Positions 10,360 through 21,750 of a stretch of 64,000 nt of DNA are shown here, piece after piece. Positions within the stretch are counted from its first letter, which is position 1. Every line of letters starts with the position of its first letter. The position numbers and the translations under genes are program-made. The stretch comes from Chimonanthus salicifolius (Eukaryota > Streptophyta > Magnoliopsida > Laurales > Calycanthaceae), in assembly GCA_013350335.1 (NCBI GenBank), contig CM023532.1:89593383-89657382 (forward strand). The letters are read 5' to 3'. A model generated the notes under the pieces. The model had not been told where the DNA came from. It made no database searches and saw only the letters and a list, made by a program, of their open reading frames with translations.

Positions 10360-11866
10360 TTTTTAATATAGTGCAGGGTCTTCTACGGAAGGTTAGACTA
10401 AGAAAGGGTAAGAGAAAGTCGAGGAAAAGGGAAAGATTTTGTAAGGGTTGTGGTTACGTTTTGAAGAGTTTGCTCTAACCCTACCAACCCTTGTATTGTG
10501 ATGAAAGTTTGAAAGATTTTCAATAAAATATGCTAGTTTAAGAGTTTGTGAGGACATGAGCACTGAGATATATGTGACGAGGTCACTTGATTATATTGAG
10601 ACGTGGTATGGGTACGTCCCTCACGTGATATTGATGAGATAAGTATATAAATTTCATGAGTGTGACTTAGAGTAGCTATGAAACTGTGGGAATCTCGATA
10701 TGAAATACGGAGACTTGGTCCGGTAGGGTTGCCGTTGAGGGTAGGTCACTCACAGGCTTCGCGCTGGAGGACACTCTCACAGCTATTTTGCACACTTGAT
10801 GTGCATGGATGCACAGAGCTAGGTACTATTTTACCCCGTGGGGGGAGTAGTGCTAGTTTCTTTAGACGCGGTCCGACCGCCTTAGAGCTTGACTGAATCA
10901 CCCTTGGGGTGAAGGGATGCAGGGCGGGGTAGAGTTGATCACGTTGGACGTGGGTCTGCTACTTAGTAAGTCATGAGCCTTAAGTCTTGCTAGGGGTCGG
11001 GGTATATTTGTTATTTGATATGGTTGCCACAGTCAGGTAGTGACTCATTCGAGTGTTGTTTCTATGGATAGAATATCTCATGGTAGAGGATGTGCCCTGG
11101 ATTAATTATGCCCATGAATGGATTATACCCAGAAGGGGTTATATTCATGGATGGTTATTAACCAGGGGTAGATGATACTCACTGATAGAGTGGTACCAGG
11201 GCTGGATGTGTATAATCATGGATGATGGTTCCCATGGTGGTTTGGATTGATGTCGGGTATCGGTACCATGGTAAACATGTTGGTAGAATGATGGACCTGT
11301 TGGTACCATAGATGACATATAATTTAATAATTGGGACATGTTTCGATTTACATTCCATGCTATAAGAAAAATGTGTTAGTCGTATTATGACTTGAGTCAC
11401 AGGAAAGTTAGTATAGAGAGATACTCGGTATCATAGAAGTTTTGAACAGAAGGTGTTAGTCACATAGTGACTTATATACAAATGAAGATATGCTTACTTT
11501 TGGAGATGTATTTAATGGAAAAGATAAGAGTCTAGTGAAACTCGAATGGGAAGCTATGGGCGACTGCCGAGTTAGTCTAGCTAACTGACTCTGTAGTTAG
11601 CCGATGGAGTTCCAGGAGAGTGCAGCTAGAAACCTAGTCAAAATGGAATCAGCAAAAAGCTTTGACCATAGGCTCGTAGTGGCAGGATACCTCACATAGA
11701 GAGTAGACGAATGAACGTTTTGAGCGAGTACGTATGGAAAATATCTTGGTAGCAGGTAAAGGGAAATAGAATACATTGATCTACATAAGATCGCAAATGG
11801 GTACACGAGAAAAAGAGATAACATGAGACAGAGTAAATTCTGCGAGAATGAAACTTATAGGTTGAT
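10360..11866 (+). other. Non-coding block of element C, shared with element B
   Basis: No protein similarity in any frame. Segments match the minus strand of element B between about 49950 and 51250: GTGACGAGGTCACTTGATTA, a block around GCGCTGGAGGACACTCTCACAG, GCACAGAGCTAGGTACTATT, and short direct repeats around CATGGATGATGGTTCCCATGG (about 11040-11330) related to the 101-bp repeat of B. An AATAAA lies near 10523. From about 11400 to 11866 I see nothing recognisable. Confidence 0.6.
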
Positions 11867-12434
11867 ATGAGTGACTGTGATGTAATTAAAATGGTACTTG
11901 ACAAAATTCAACAGGAACAAAGGATAGATCCAGAAATGGAGGATATATGGGCCAAGATGTTTACTGGTGAAGTCATACCAGAATGGGGGCACATCTCCAT
12001 GGATTTTGTAACAGGGTTGCCAAGGTCTTCAAAGGGCAACGATACGATATGGGTAGTGGTAAACCGACTGACCAAGTCTGCACATTTCATTCCTTCAAGA
12101 TGATAGACTCATCTAAGACTTTGGGTCGGCGGTATATTAGGGATATCATCAGATTGAATGGTATACCTCGGACTATTGTGTCCGACAAAAATCACCGATT
12201 CACTGGCAGAGTATGGCAGAGCATGCAGTCGACCATGGGAACAGACTTACTAACTAGCACCGCATTCCATCCACAGACTGATAGGCAGTCTGAGAGGACA
12301 ACACAGAACAAAGGGTATTACGGAACCAAGAGATCCAGTTTGTCAAAGTGGTATGAGATCGACATGGCATTGAGGAAACCACATGGGAACTCGAGTCGGA
12401 AATGAGAAAATCTCATCCTGAGCTATTTATGTAA
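11867..12434 (+). pseudogene. pol: Integrase and chromodomain-end remnant of element C
   Basis: Starts in the RNase H/integrase linker ([14 protein letters not shown]), then jumps from VIPEW directly to [19 protein letters not shown]. The other elements have about 100 residues between these points, including the HHCC zinc site, so this is a deletion between two CCAGAATGG copies. After a frameshift near 12098 the core continues (IVSDKNHRF, FHPQTDRQSE), keeping the three acidic positions. A second jump near 12305 joins the chromodomain end (TTWELES-type, HPELFM, TAA at 12432-12434). Inactive. Confidence 0.8.
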
Positions 12435-12479
12435 ATGTTTGAAACCCTATTTCACTCGATTTTCGGGACGAAAATTTTA

Positions 12480-12494
12480 AAAAGAGGGTTGTAT
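12480..12494 (+). other. Polypurine tract of element C
   Basis: AAAAGAGGGTTGTAT directly precedes the TGTAACACCCC start of the 3' LTR. Similar tracts occur in D (AAAAGAGGGTAATAC) and F (AAAAGAGGATTGTAT), the plus-strand primer for reverse transcription. Confidence 0.75.
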
Positions 12495-13312
12495 TGTAAC
12501 ACCCCGGATTTTCAAGTTATAAATATTTTCGGAAGTTACCCATTTAATTTGTGAATTTTTAGATATGGATCTTATATGGGTAAAATGTTGGGTCTTTGCC
12601 CAATTAAGATCCAACGGATATGTTATAGGTTCAATTTAAAATAAATGGGTAAGATGTGTTTAATTGGGTCAAAGTTGTTTATTTGGGTCAAATGCCCAAT
12701 TGGGACCCAATGGGTCATGGTTAACTTGGATGACCACCAAGTTAGTTCAATTTAAAATTAAATGGGGCTGAATTTAATTAGTAATGCATTATATATAAAC
12801 AAGGGATATAAATTAATTGTTATGCGCATGATGTGTTAGAATATCTTGAGAAGATATCTAAGATTAATTTGAAAAGATGCATGGCCGAATATGGGGTATG
12901 CAAATCTATGACTATGCGCATAAAGGGATCATGGAAAGATTTTAGGAATGATAAATATTGTATGGCCGTGTATGACATTGTTAGATTGGAAGGTAGATAC
13001 AAGAGAGGCAACAAGAAGGGACGCACACCATCTTCTAAAAATAGGACCAAGGGGAGTTTTATAAGAAAAAGGCATCAAGGGCGCATGGCACCTTCTAAGA
13101 TAGGACTAATTGGATTTTTAAAGGAAAGGCAACACAAGGAAAGTAGTGCACACGACAACGGCTATTTCAACAAGGGAGAGAGGCGCACAAGACAAAGGGT
13201 TATGGTACCTTCTAAGATTGGCCAATTAATAGTAATAAAAGGAGAGAAGGAGAGGCACACGGCATTACACAAATCAGCAAGGGTATTGACGCATTGTGCT
13301 CTTGGCAAGAAG
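12495..13312 (+). repeat. 3' LTR start of element C (type 2 LTR fragment)
   Basis: Begins TGTAACACCCCGG after the polypurine tract and is cut at 13312 by another LTR start. A TATA-like ATTATATATAAAC lies about 290 bp in. From 13000 it holds imperfect repeats of a unit containing GCGCATGGCACCTTCTAAGA and TTTTATAAGAAAAAGG, also seen at 13950-14130 and on the minus strand at 27380-27480. The apparent ORF at 12833-13372 crosses the repeat boundary and shows no protein family. Confidence 0.75.
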
Positions 13313-14150
13313 TGTAACACCCCGAATTTTCATGTTATAAATAATTACGGAAATTACCCATTTAATTTATAAATTTTAGATATGAATCTTAGATGGGAAA
13401 ATGTTGGGTCTTTGCCCAATTAAGACCCAACGGCTTTTGGTACATGATTTCAAATAAATTAAATGAGGTTGAATTTAAGTGGTAATGAAACATAATTATA
13501 TATAAGGGATATGGATTATGAATATGCGCATAAGGAGATTACTAAACAAAATAGGTAGCTTGGCCGAATTCTAGATATCCATATCCATGTGATATACTAT
13601 AATATCTTGAGAAGATATCTAAAATTAAATAAAGAAGATGTTTAAATCCAAATAAAGAAGATAGGATGCATGGTCATGTGGGAGATATGCAATATATATG
13701 TTATGCGCATGGAGTGGAAGCCAAGGAAGGGTATATCTATGGAAGATAGTGATGGAAAGATTTTAGGAGTTGCTTAGGCGCATAAGATCATTAAAAAAAG
13801 GGTCTTTCCCTTGATAAAAGCTATATTTAGGACTCTCTAAAGTGGGAAGCCAAAGGCCGGCAACTTCCAATTAAGACTCAAGCAAGGGGTACACGGCAAT
13901 GGCTAAGGGATCATGGCACTTTCTATTTAGAAATGAGATATGTGCATAGGATCAATTAAAAGAGGCAACAAGGAGGGGCGCATGGCACTTTCTATGTTGG
14001 GATCAATTGGAGTTTTATAAGAAAAAGGAGAGGCACACGGCAATGGTTAATTTTAACAAGGGGCTCATGGTATTAGGCATTGGCTAAGCTAAAGGGTCTT
14101 GGTACCTTCTAATATTGGAGCGTACCAAACTTCAACAATGAAGTTGAAAT
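13313..14150 (+). repeat. Second type 2 LTR fragment
   Basis: Starts TGTAACACCCCGAATTTTC and aligns with the preceding LTR start and with the minus-strand LTR ending at 27951, including TTATATATAAGGG about 190 bp in and the same GCGCATGGCAC repeats. It ends at 14150 where a minus-strand LTR begins; its other end is not in the window. The 5 bp before the junction on the left is AGAAG, with no partner found. Confidence 0.7.
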
Positions 14151-16020
14151 TGTAACGCCCCGCCCTTTTCACTCTCTTCAATGCCGAAAATCAGAGTCTA
14201 TTTTTTTTTTTTTATAATCAAGAGTGCTAAAGAGCGGGACGTCACGACGCGAGCTAAGTCCGGACTTATAAAATCCGACCCTTAACTGGCCAACCCTATG
14301 TGTGCATGGACTAAGTCCATGAAAACAGTTCACACATAGTAATTTATTAACTTTGCGAAATATAACATAAACTAACTGCGGATTATAATAGAACCTAAGG
14401 CTACTCCATTTTAGATAGCAAAGTACTTAGTCACTTAACCAAAATTACCTTAACTTAAACATCCAAACAACCATTCCAAACCATAGCAAAATTATCTAAG
14501 TTATTACATGCTGACATCTAACTATTCAAATTACAAGTTCATATAACAAAAGACATCCAATCACATATCCAAGCTCCTACGCTTGGTTTCTTTCACGATC
14601 ATCAATCCCTTCCTTTCCCGTGTCATTCACTAGGGTAGAAGTAGGGCGTTAGAACAACGTGCCCAATAGAAATTCTAAGTAAGGCTAACACATGGGTTAG
14701 TAACAAAATCATATATAATATCATATCCTCAAAACCATATGAAATCATGCCATGCCTTATGTCTTATGCAATGAGTCCCACCTATCACAATACATGTAAC
14801 CTCTTGATGGAATTCTCATCAAGGTATCCCCACAATGGTCTTTCGGACGCCCCGACGGAGTGTGGCCTCCGGATTCTTCTTGATGGGATTATACACATCA
14901 AGGTCTTCCCACGATTGCCTTACGGACGCTCCGACGGAGCGTGGCCTCCGGTTACAAACTTCCCTCCCATGATATGCATGAGATGTACATGTACATATGC
15001 TATATAATATAAATAACCATAGTAATGAAAACTCCACATTTGAAACATAATATATTTACAACATAAATCATCAAAATAAAGATAAAAACAGATTACATAA
15101 CCATGTTCCAATGAGGTAGAATCCTACCAAGACCACTAAAATGCCCTTGCTTCTTAAACTGGTCACCGCTCAAGATCGCGCACCGTTTGTGTGGTCCCAT
15201 CACCTTGTTACATATCAACAAGTCAATCCATATTCCATTTGATTTACCATTTGGTCTAAGTCCATAAACACACCCTTGTGGGGTTCGGCCATACACCATG
15301 GCTGAACCTCACTTACTTTGATTTTAACCCCTTCCTTTATTTATTACTCAATCACCACTTAACTAATTACTTAACCCTTAGTCCACCAAAATCCACCTTA
15401 GTGGGGTTCGGCCATACAACATGGCCGAACCTCACCATCTTGATTTTGGTCCCTCTTTCAAGTCATTTGATCTTTTTAATTAAGTCCAATCACCAATCCA
15501 TTAATCTAATCATTCACACATTAACCTTTTAACACACACAACAACCTAAGTCCATAAAATTTCCTTAGTGGGGTTCGGCCATACAACATGGCCGAACCTC
15601 ACTTCCTTGGTTTCATGCTCATCTTTCAACCCTTTGATATTTAAGTTAGATACAAGATCATGACCTCTTGATTCATACATCTAATCACTTGTACTGTATC
15701 ATTGTTTACCATTTAAATCCACCAAATAGTTTCCATGGGGTTCAGCCATACACCATGGCCGAACCCATGGTTCATCCTTTTCACCCTTAATTACATCCTT
15801 GCCATTATTTTATCTATGGCTGTCCATTCCATTCATTTAAGACATACTTAAGCTAGTAAATATCCCACAAACATGGTTCATCGGGTTCGGCCATACACCA
15901 TGGCCGAACCCTATGATATCTAAATCCATAAATAGTACTTGGTGGGGTTCGGCCATACACCATGGCCGAACCTCACCCTTGGGTTTTGGTGCTCCTCTTT
16001 TCCATTCTTTTTTATCCAAC
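14151..16020 (-). repeat. LTR fragment truncated by telomere-like repeats
   Basis: Begins TGTAACGCCCCGCCC (plus strand reading), so sense is minus. It contains the LTR 3' half: terminal hairpin about 14250-14285, acceptor-like region near 14628, the GGGCGTTAGAACAACGTGCCC palindrome, tandem hairpin units 14800-14950, and six GGTTCGGCCAT palindromes from 15280 to 15974. At 16021 it passes directly into CCCTAAA-type repeats and the other half is missing. Confidence 0.8.
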
Positions 16021-17152
16021 AACCTAAAACCCTAAACTTTAAAAGCCTAAAATCCTAAAACCCTAAACCCTAAAACCAAAACCCTAAACCCTAAAACTTA
16101 AACCCTAAACGCTAAACCCTAAAACCCTAAAAGCCTAAAACCCGAAAACCTAAAACACTACATCCTAAACCCTAAACCCTGAAAGCCTTAACCCTAAACC
16201 CTAAAACCCTAAACCCTAAACCCTAAAACCCTAAAACCCTAAAACCATAAACCCTAAACCCCTAAACCATAAAACACTAAAACCCTTAACCCTAAACCCT
16301 AAAACCCTAAAACACGAAACCCTAAAACCCAAAAACCTTAAAACCCTAAACCCTAAACGTTAAACCCTACACCCTAAGTACTAAACCATAAATCCTAAGA
16401 TCCTAAAACCCTAAAACCCTAAACACTAAACACTAAAACACAAAAATCCTAAAACTCTTAACCCTAAACCCTAAAACCGTAAAACCCTAAAACAAGAAAC
16501 CCTACAACCCGAAACCCTAAACCCTCGACCCTAAACCCTAAACCCTAAACTCTAAAACCCTAACTCCTAAACCCTAAACCCTAAAACCCTATAACCCTAA
16601 CGCCTAAACCCTAAACCCTAAACCCTAAAGCCCTAAAACCCTTAACTCGAAGCCCTAAAATCCGAGACCCTAAAATCCTAAAACCCTAGTAAACCCTAAA
16701 ACCCTAAACCCTAAAACTCTAATCCCTAAAACCTAAACACTAAACCCTAATTCCTAAAACCCTAAATACTAAACCCTAAAACAAAAAAAAACCCTAAAAC
16801 ACTAAACCCTAAACCCTAAGCCCTAAACCCTAAAACCCTCAAACCCTTAACCCTAAACCCTCAAACCCTTAACCCTAAACCCTAAAACCCTAAACCCTAA
16901 GCCCTAATCGCTAAACTCTAAACCCCTAAACACTCAACCCTAAAACCCAAAAACCCTTAACCCTAAACCCTAAAACGCTAAAAGACGAAGCCCTAAAGCC
17001 CTAAAACCCTAAACCCTCAACCCTAAAACCCCAAACCCTCAAACCCTAAAACTCTAAACCCTAAACCCTAAGCACTAAACCCTAAAATCCTAAAACACTA
17101 AAACCTAAAATCCTAAACACTAAACCCAAAACCCTCAAACCCTAAAACCCTG
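16021..17152 (+). repeat. Degenerate telomere-like CCCTAAA array, block 1
   Basis: About 1.1 kb of CCCTAAA and CCCTAAAA units with many single-base variants (for example CCCTAAG, CACTAAA, CCCTCAA). Always the C-rich strand on plus. The plant telomere unit is TTTAGGG/CCCTAAA. High degeneracy and internal position argue for an old interstitial array, not an active telomere. Continues after solo LTR 2. Confidence 0.9.
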
Positions 17153-18235
17153 TGTAATGGCCCGGAATTTGTAAATCAATATATATGTGGCTATTATTTA
17201 TTTTAATGGTTGAAATTGGATATTTGATGGAATAAATGGTGAATGGATCAAAATATGGACAAAGGCCCAAGTATGGCCCAATCGACCATGGATTGGATTT
17301 AAAATCATTTAAATGGTCGATGATGGTCAATTGGGCCAAGGATGGTCAAATTGGGCCCAATACCCATTTGGGACCCAATGGGTCAAGATAATGTAAGCTC
17401 TAAGGTAAATGGGTAAGGGTGAATGTAATTGGGCCATGGACCCAATGGTGATCCAATTAGTTGGAATGGATTTAATTAAAATTAAATCACCTAAGTTGGT
17501 GATGAATTGACCAAAGTGACATGGCTGATTGGGACCCACTCCACCTCACCAAGTGAGGCGGCGTGTGGACCAAGGATTGGTGGGGCCGGCCACCATGGTT
17601 GAATTGGTCAACCATGGGTGGATGCATGGAGGGAATGTAAGGAAGTGGAATTAAATTAAATGGGAATTAATTAACCTAATGATCTAATTAATTAATTAAT
17701 TAAGCTAATCAAATGAGGGTCAAATGGTCAAAATGGGAAGACCAAACCACCCATTTCAAACACACAAAACCGTTGGCTAATGGTGGATTTATCCCAACCA
17801 CCCCACTAAGCATGGGAGCCCATGCTTGGTTGGTGGGAAAGTTAATGATGGAGTGTAACTTAAGTAACCAAAAGGATGAGATGAGTTTTCATCTCATTCT
17901 CTCCATCCCACTCTCATTTCACTCTCTCCCTCTCTTGTTCTCTCATGGCCGTCCCTCACACCCCAAGGAAAGAAGAAGAAAACTAAGAAGAGAAGAAGAG
18001 AAGAATAGAAGAAAGAAGTGCAAGCATAAGCCACCACTCCAAGATCAAGACCTAGTATCTTCTTTCTCACCATCTCCTCCTTTCCCTCTCTCAAATCTAC
18101 TCCATCTTAGCCGACCCAAGCTTTGATGTTTTTCATTTGATCAAGCTCATCTTGGCCAACCAATCAAAGAGAAGAAGAAAAGAAAGGGCTAAGGAAATCA
18201 AGAGGAGAAAGAAAAGCCGGAGGAGTCGTCGGATT

Positions 18236-20964
18236 GTAAGTAATTCTTAAACAAGAATTTTACATTTTAAGGGTTAAGAGGTAATTATGGAACCCATTTC
18301 TTGGATTGGTTGGTGGCCAAATTGTCATGGGCCTTGGATCTCAAATCCATCCAATGAAAGGAGGAAGAATGGGCAAACCCTAATGGGTAAATTAGGTCAA
18401 AAAAATGAAGGATGCATTAAGGATTTTATGTATTAAAATTTACTTAAGCATGGAGGTATGTAATGTTGGAAGAAATTATGGGCCATGGGGTTCGGCCATG
18501 TAGTATGGCCGAACCCCATGGTAAGTGAATTAGTGATTTATTAGGGTTTTAAAGAATGAAAGCCATGGAAAGATGATTATGATTTTTAGGGTTTAGATGA
18601 TTAAATGTAGTGATTTTAAATGAGGAAATCCATGGGAGATGTGAATGGTGTTTATGGCCTCAAAAGGCATGAATGGATAATGGACCATGAACCCTATGGT
18701 GATGTAATGGTGGTTTTAAATGGGTTTAAAAGGATAGAAAATATGGAGTAATGTGTTAATGAATTGGAGGCTTGAAAGGGTCAAACATTTGTAATTTTTT
18801 TAAGGGATCTTAGTGAAGAAAATCATGGAAGGTACTAATGAATTCTAATGGCCTAAAAAAATGGTAGATGGGAATGAAACATGAACCATGGGTTCAGCCA
18901 TGGTGTATGGCCGAACCCTAGGGTGATGTGTTTGTAAATTTAAAGGGTGTAAGAAGAGGGAAGAATGATTAAGAATGTTGATGGGTTGAATGGATTTTTA
19001 AGCATAGTTTATAAGGTTTTAAAGGGGTGGAAATAATGTTTTAAAAATAAAACCATGGAGAGATTTTATGGAGGAAATGTTTCTGAACACTATGGTGATG
19101 TATGTATAATGATGATGAGTGTAAAAGATGGAAAAAATAATGGGGGTTGTGTTGGTAGTTTTGATGGACCAAAATGTACCAAATTGATGATCAAAGATTG
19201 GTGATTTAAATGCATGATGGAAACTACCTCAAGGAAGGACTTATGGTGGGGCCAAATGGTGTATATAAACCCAAGTAAAAATGAGGAAAAAGACATCATG
19301 GTTCGGCCATGGTGTATGGCCGAACCCATGACCCATTTGTGGGCCAATTTATGGGTTAAATTTGGTATTATACATGTGAGTAATGAATGGGGATTAGGGC
19401 AATCAAGTGGCTAATTTGTGATGATGTTATGTCATGGCTAAGGAGTCATTAAGGGATCCAAGTCTATGGATCAATTGATGGGCTAAGTATGGGGTTATGT
19501 ATGTGTTTAAATGAATAAGGATTAGATTAATTAAATGGTTGATTTTAATAATCTTATGACATGGTTCATGGGTCGTAACGGATCTAAGTTATGGATCATT
19601 AATATATCTAAGTTATGGGTCAATTATGAACAAAAATGTATGTGGTTAAGTGAATGATTAACCATGGAAGGGTAGTGGCAAAATCGTAAATAATGGCCAA
19701 ATTCAAGAACCATGGGTTCGGCCATGGTGTATGGCCGAACCCCATGGAAGATGATCGTGGACCTAGGGGCTCTAAGTAAATAACTTATGTGTGATTGATA
19801 AAGCCTAGGGTGCTGATTTTTAGACTCGCAAAATTAAGAAAATCAATGGATTAAGATGGGACCCACAAACCTAATTAGTAGGGTTCGGCCATGGTATATG
19901 GCCGAACCACACTAAGGCTTGGATAATGGACTTGGACATGATTAAAACATGAGTCTAATTGATAATGTATAATAAGGTACCGGACATCGCAAGCGGTGCG
20001 CGATCGGCGACCGGGTTTATGGACGGAGAAACGTAAAGGAAAGTTAGTCGGTATTCGGTAGGATTCCTACCCTTTTGTAAGCCATGGATTATGTGTCATG
20101 TATGGGTTTTTCCTTGATTTATTTTGGTAAGCATATGATTGTTTTAAGATGGGTTTTAAGGCTATGATGTGTACATTGATGTTTTGCTTGATTTATTTTT
20201 GATAATCAAATTATATGTTTTATTGATGGGATTTTAAATGCCATGGTTTGTGCTATCATATATATTACATGGCATATGGCATCTACATCTCATGCATGAC
20301 ATGGGAGGGATATGGCATGAGAAGGATGAAATGAAACCGGAGTCCATGCTCCGTCGGGGCGACCGATAAACAAACATGGGGATATTTTGATGTGTTTGAT
20401 TCATCAGGGAGGTTACTATGGGCTCTATGATATGTTGATAAGGTTATTCAAACAAGAATGTCACTATGTGTTTATTATACCTTGATGATGGTTTTTCCAT
20501 CAAGGGGGGATGTTGTATTTATTATTATACCTTGATGATGGTTCTTCCATCAAGGGGGATGTTGCATTTATTATTATACCTTGATGATGGTTCTTCCATC
20601 AAGGGGGATGTTGCATTTATTATTATACCTTGATGATGGTTTTTCCATCAAGGGGGATGTTGTATTTATTATTATACCTTGATGATGGTTCTACCATCAA
20701 GCGGATATTCGTATTTGTAGTTATACCTTGAGGAGGCTTTGCCATCAAGGGGGACATTATGTATGGTTGAAAAAGAGACATTGTATAATGATGATGAGCT
20801 TGATGGGTGGGATTCATGAGATGGGACACCCACTGCATGACATTGCACCAAATTGCATGGTTTTGATATAATATTATCTATATGTTTTGTTATCACTAAT
20901 CCATGTGTTAGCCCTACTCGGAGTCCTACTGGACTCGTTGTCTAACGCCCTACTTCTACCCTAG
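18236..20964 (+). other. Putative LTR-resident intron, solo LTR 2
   Basis: GTAAGT at 18236 follows GGAGGAGTCGTCGGATT. The far end at 20964 is CTAG preceded by the branch-like TCTAAC and CCCTACTTCTACC. Signal order equals that in the other LTRs. This is the longest copy, partly because of the expanded hairpin tandem. Confidence 0.45.
20465..20760 (+). repeat. Six-unit hairpin tandem in solo LTR 2
   Basis: About six copies of a unit near 57 bp, each with CTTGATG...CATCAAGGGGG and TTATTATTATA spacers. Units differ by single bases (TTCTTCC, TTTTTCC, TTCTACC), all in the loop, while the arms stay complementary. Confidence 0.85.
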
Positions 20965-21435
20965 CTGATGACACAGGAGATGGCGGAACGAAGGACGAGA
21001 CGGGAGCCAAGCGTAGGAGCTTGGGGAGGCGAGCTAAATAGTTTATTTAATTTATTTTGGAAATGTAATTTTGAATAGCTTAGCACGTCGGATTGTAATA
21101 ATTTCTATTTCTTGCTATGGTCAGGATTTTATTTTGGACATTATCATTTTGGGGTAATTTTAATTTTAAATGATGTAATCTTCCCTGCTATCTAAAATTG
21201 GTAGGATAGAGTCTATTATAATTTCGTACTTAGTTTAATATTCCGCAAGCTTACTTCTACATGTGAACCGTTCTTCGTGGACTTAGTTCCACGCACACGT
21301 AGGGTTGGCCAGTTAAGGGCCGGACTTTAGAAGCTCGGACTTAACTTGCGTCGTGACGTCCGCGCCCTTTGTCACTCTTTATTTTTTTAAAAAAAAAAAG
21401 ACTCTGATTTCGGTGAAAAGGGGCGGGGCGTTACA

Positions 21436-21750
21436 CCCTGAACCCATAAAATCCTAAACCCTAGACCCTAAACCCTAGACCCTAAACCCCTAAAACCCTT
21501 AAACATAAAACCCTAAACCCTAAACCCTAAACCCTAACACCCTAAACCCCTAAAACCCTAAACCCTAAACCCTAAAACCCTAAGCCCTAAACCCTATAAC
21601 CATAAAACACTATACCTTAAAGTCCTAAAACCCTAAACCCTAAAACCCTAAAACCCTAAACACTAAATGCTAAACCCTCAAACCCTAAAAACCAAAACCC
21701 TAAACCCCTAAAACCCTGAACCCAAAAATCCTAAAACCCTAAACTCTAAA
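21436..21750 (+). repeat. Degenerate telomere-like array, block 2
   Basis: About 310 bp of CCCTAAA-like units between solo LTRs 2 and 3, same strand and same degeneracy as block 1. The two solo LTRs split what was one array. Confidence 0.9.

Larger units (their letters stand above)
9535..13312 (+). mobile_element. Element C: scrambled Tekay/Del remnant
   Basis: Plus-strand remnant with, in order: gag leader, gag N-terminus, zinc knuckle, start of protease, a tail of the aORF, a non-coding block with imperfect repeats, a deleted integrase, the chromodomain end, polypurine tract and the start of a 3' LTR. The 5' LTR and primer site are gone; RT and RNase H are absent. The aORF tail lies after gag here, while in element A it precedes gag, so C is a mosaic of at least two copies. 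The left end abuts the element A LTR without a target duplication. Confidence 0.75.
17153..21435 (+). mobile_element. Solo LTR 2, inserted in the telomere-like array
   Basis: A 4283-bp LTR, termini TGTAATGGCCCGG and GGGGCGTTACA, with a perfect target duplication CCCTG (17148-17152, 21436-21440). It has no internal region. Contents in order: CCACCTCA-TGAGGCGG palindrome near 17540, GA-rich segment with a 137-codon ORF (17713-18126, no family), donor-like GTAAGT at 18236, palindromes near 18488 (17-bp perfect arms), 18892, 19300, 19716 and 19880, GGTAGGATTCCTACC near 20057, RY box near 20290, hairpin tandem 20465-20760, GGACTCGTTGTCTAACGCCC box near 20930, terminal hairpin 21312-21345. Confidence 0.93.

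Noticed and set aside
12833..13372. A 179-codon plus-strand protein gene
   Set aside because: It runs through an LTR boundary at 13313 and across GCGCATGGCAC repeats; composition follows the repeat and no domain is visible.
17713..18126. A 137-codon host gene
   Set aside because: It lies inside solo LTR 2; at most it is an LTR first-exon ORF.
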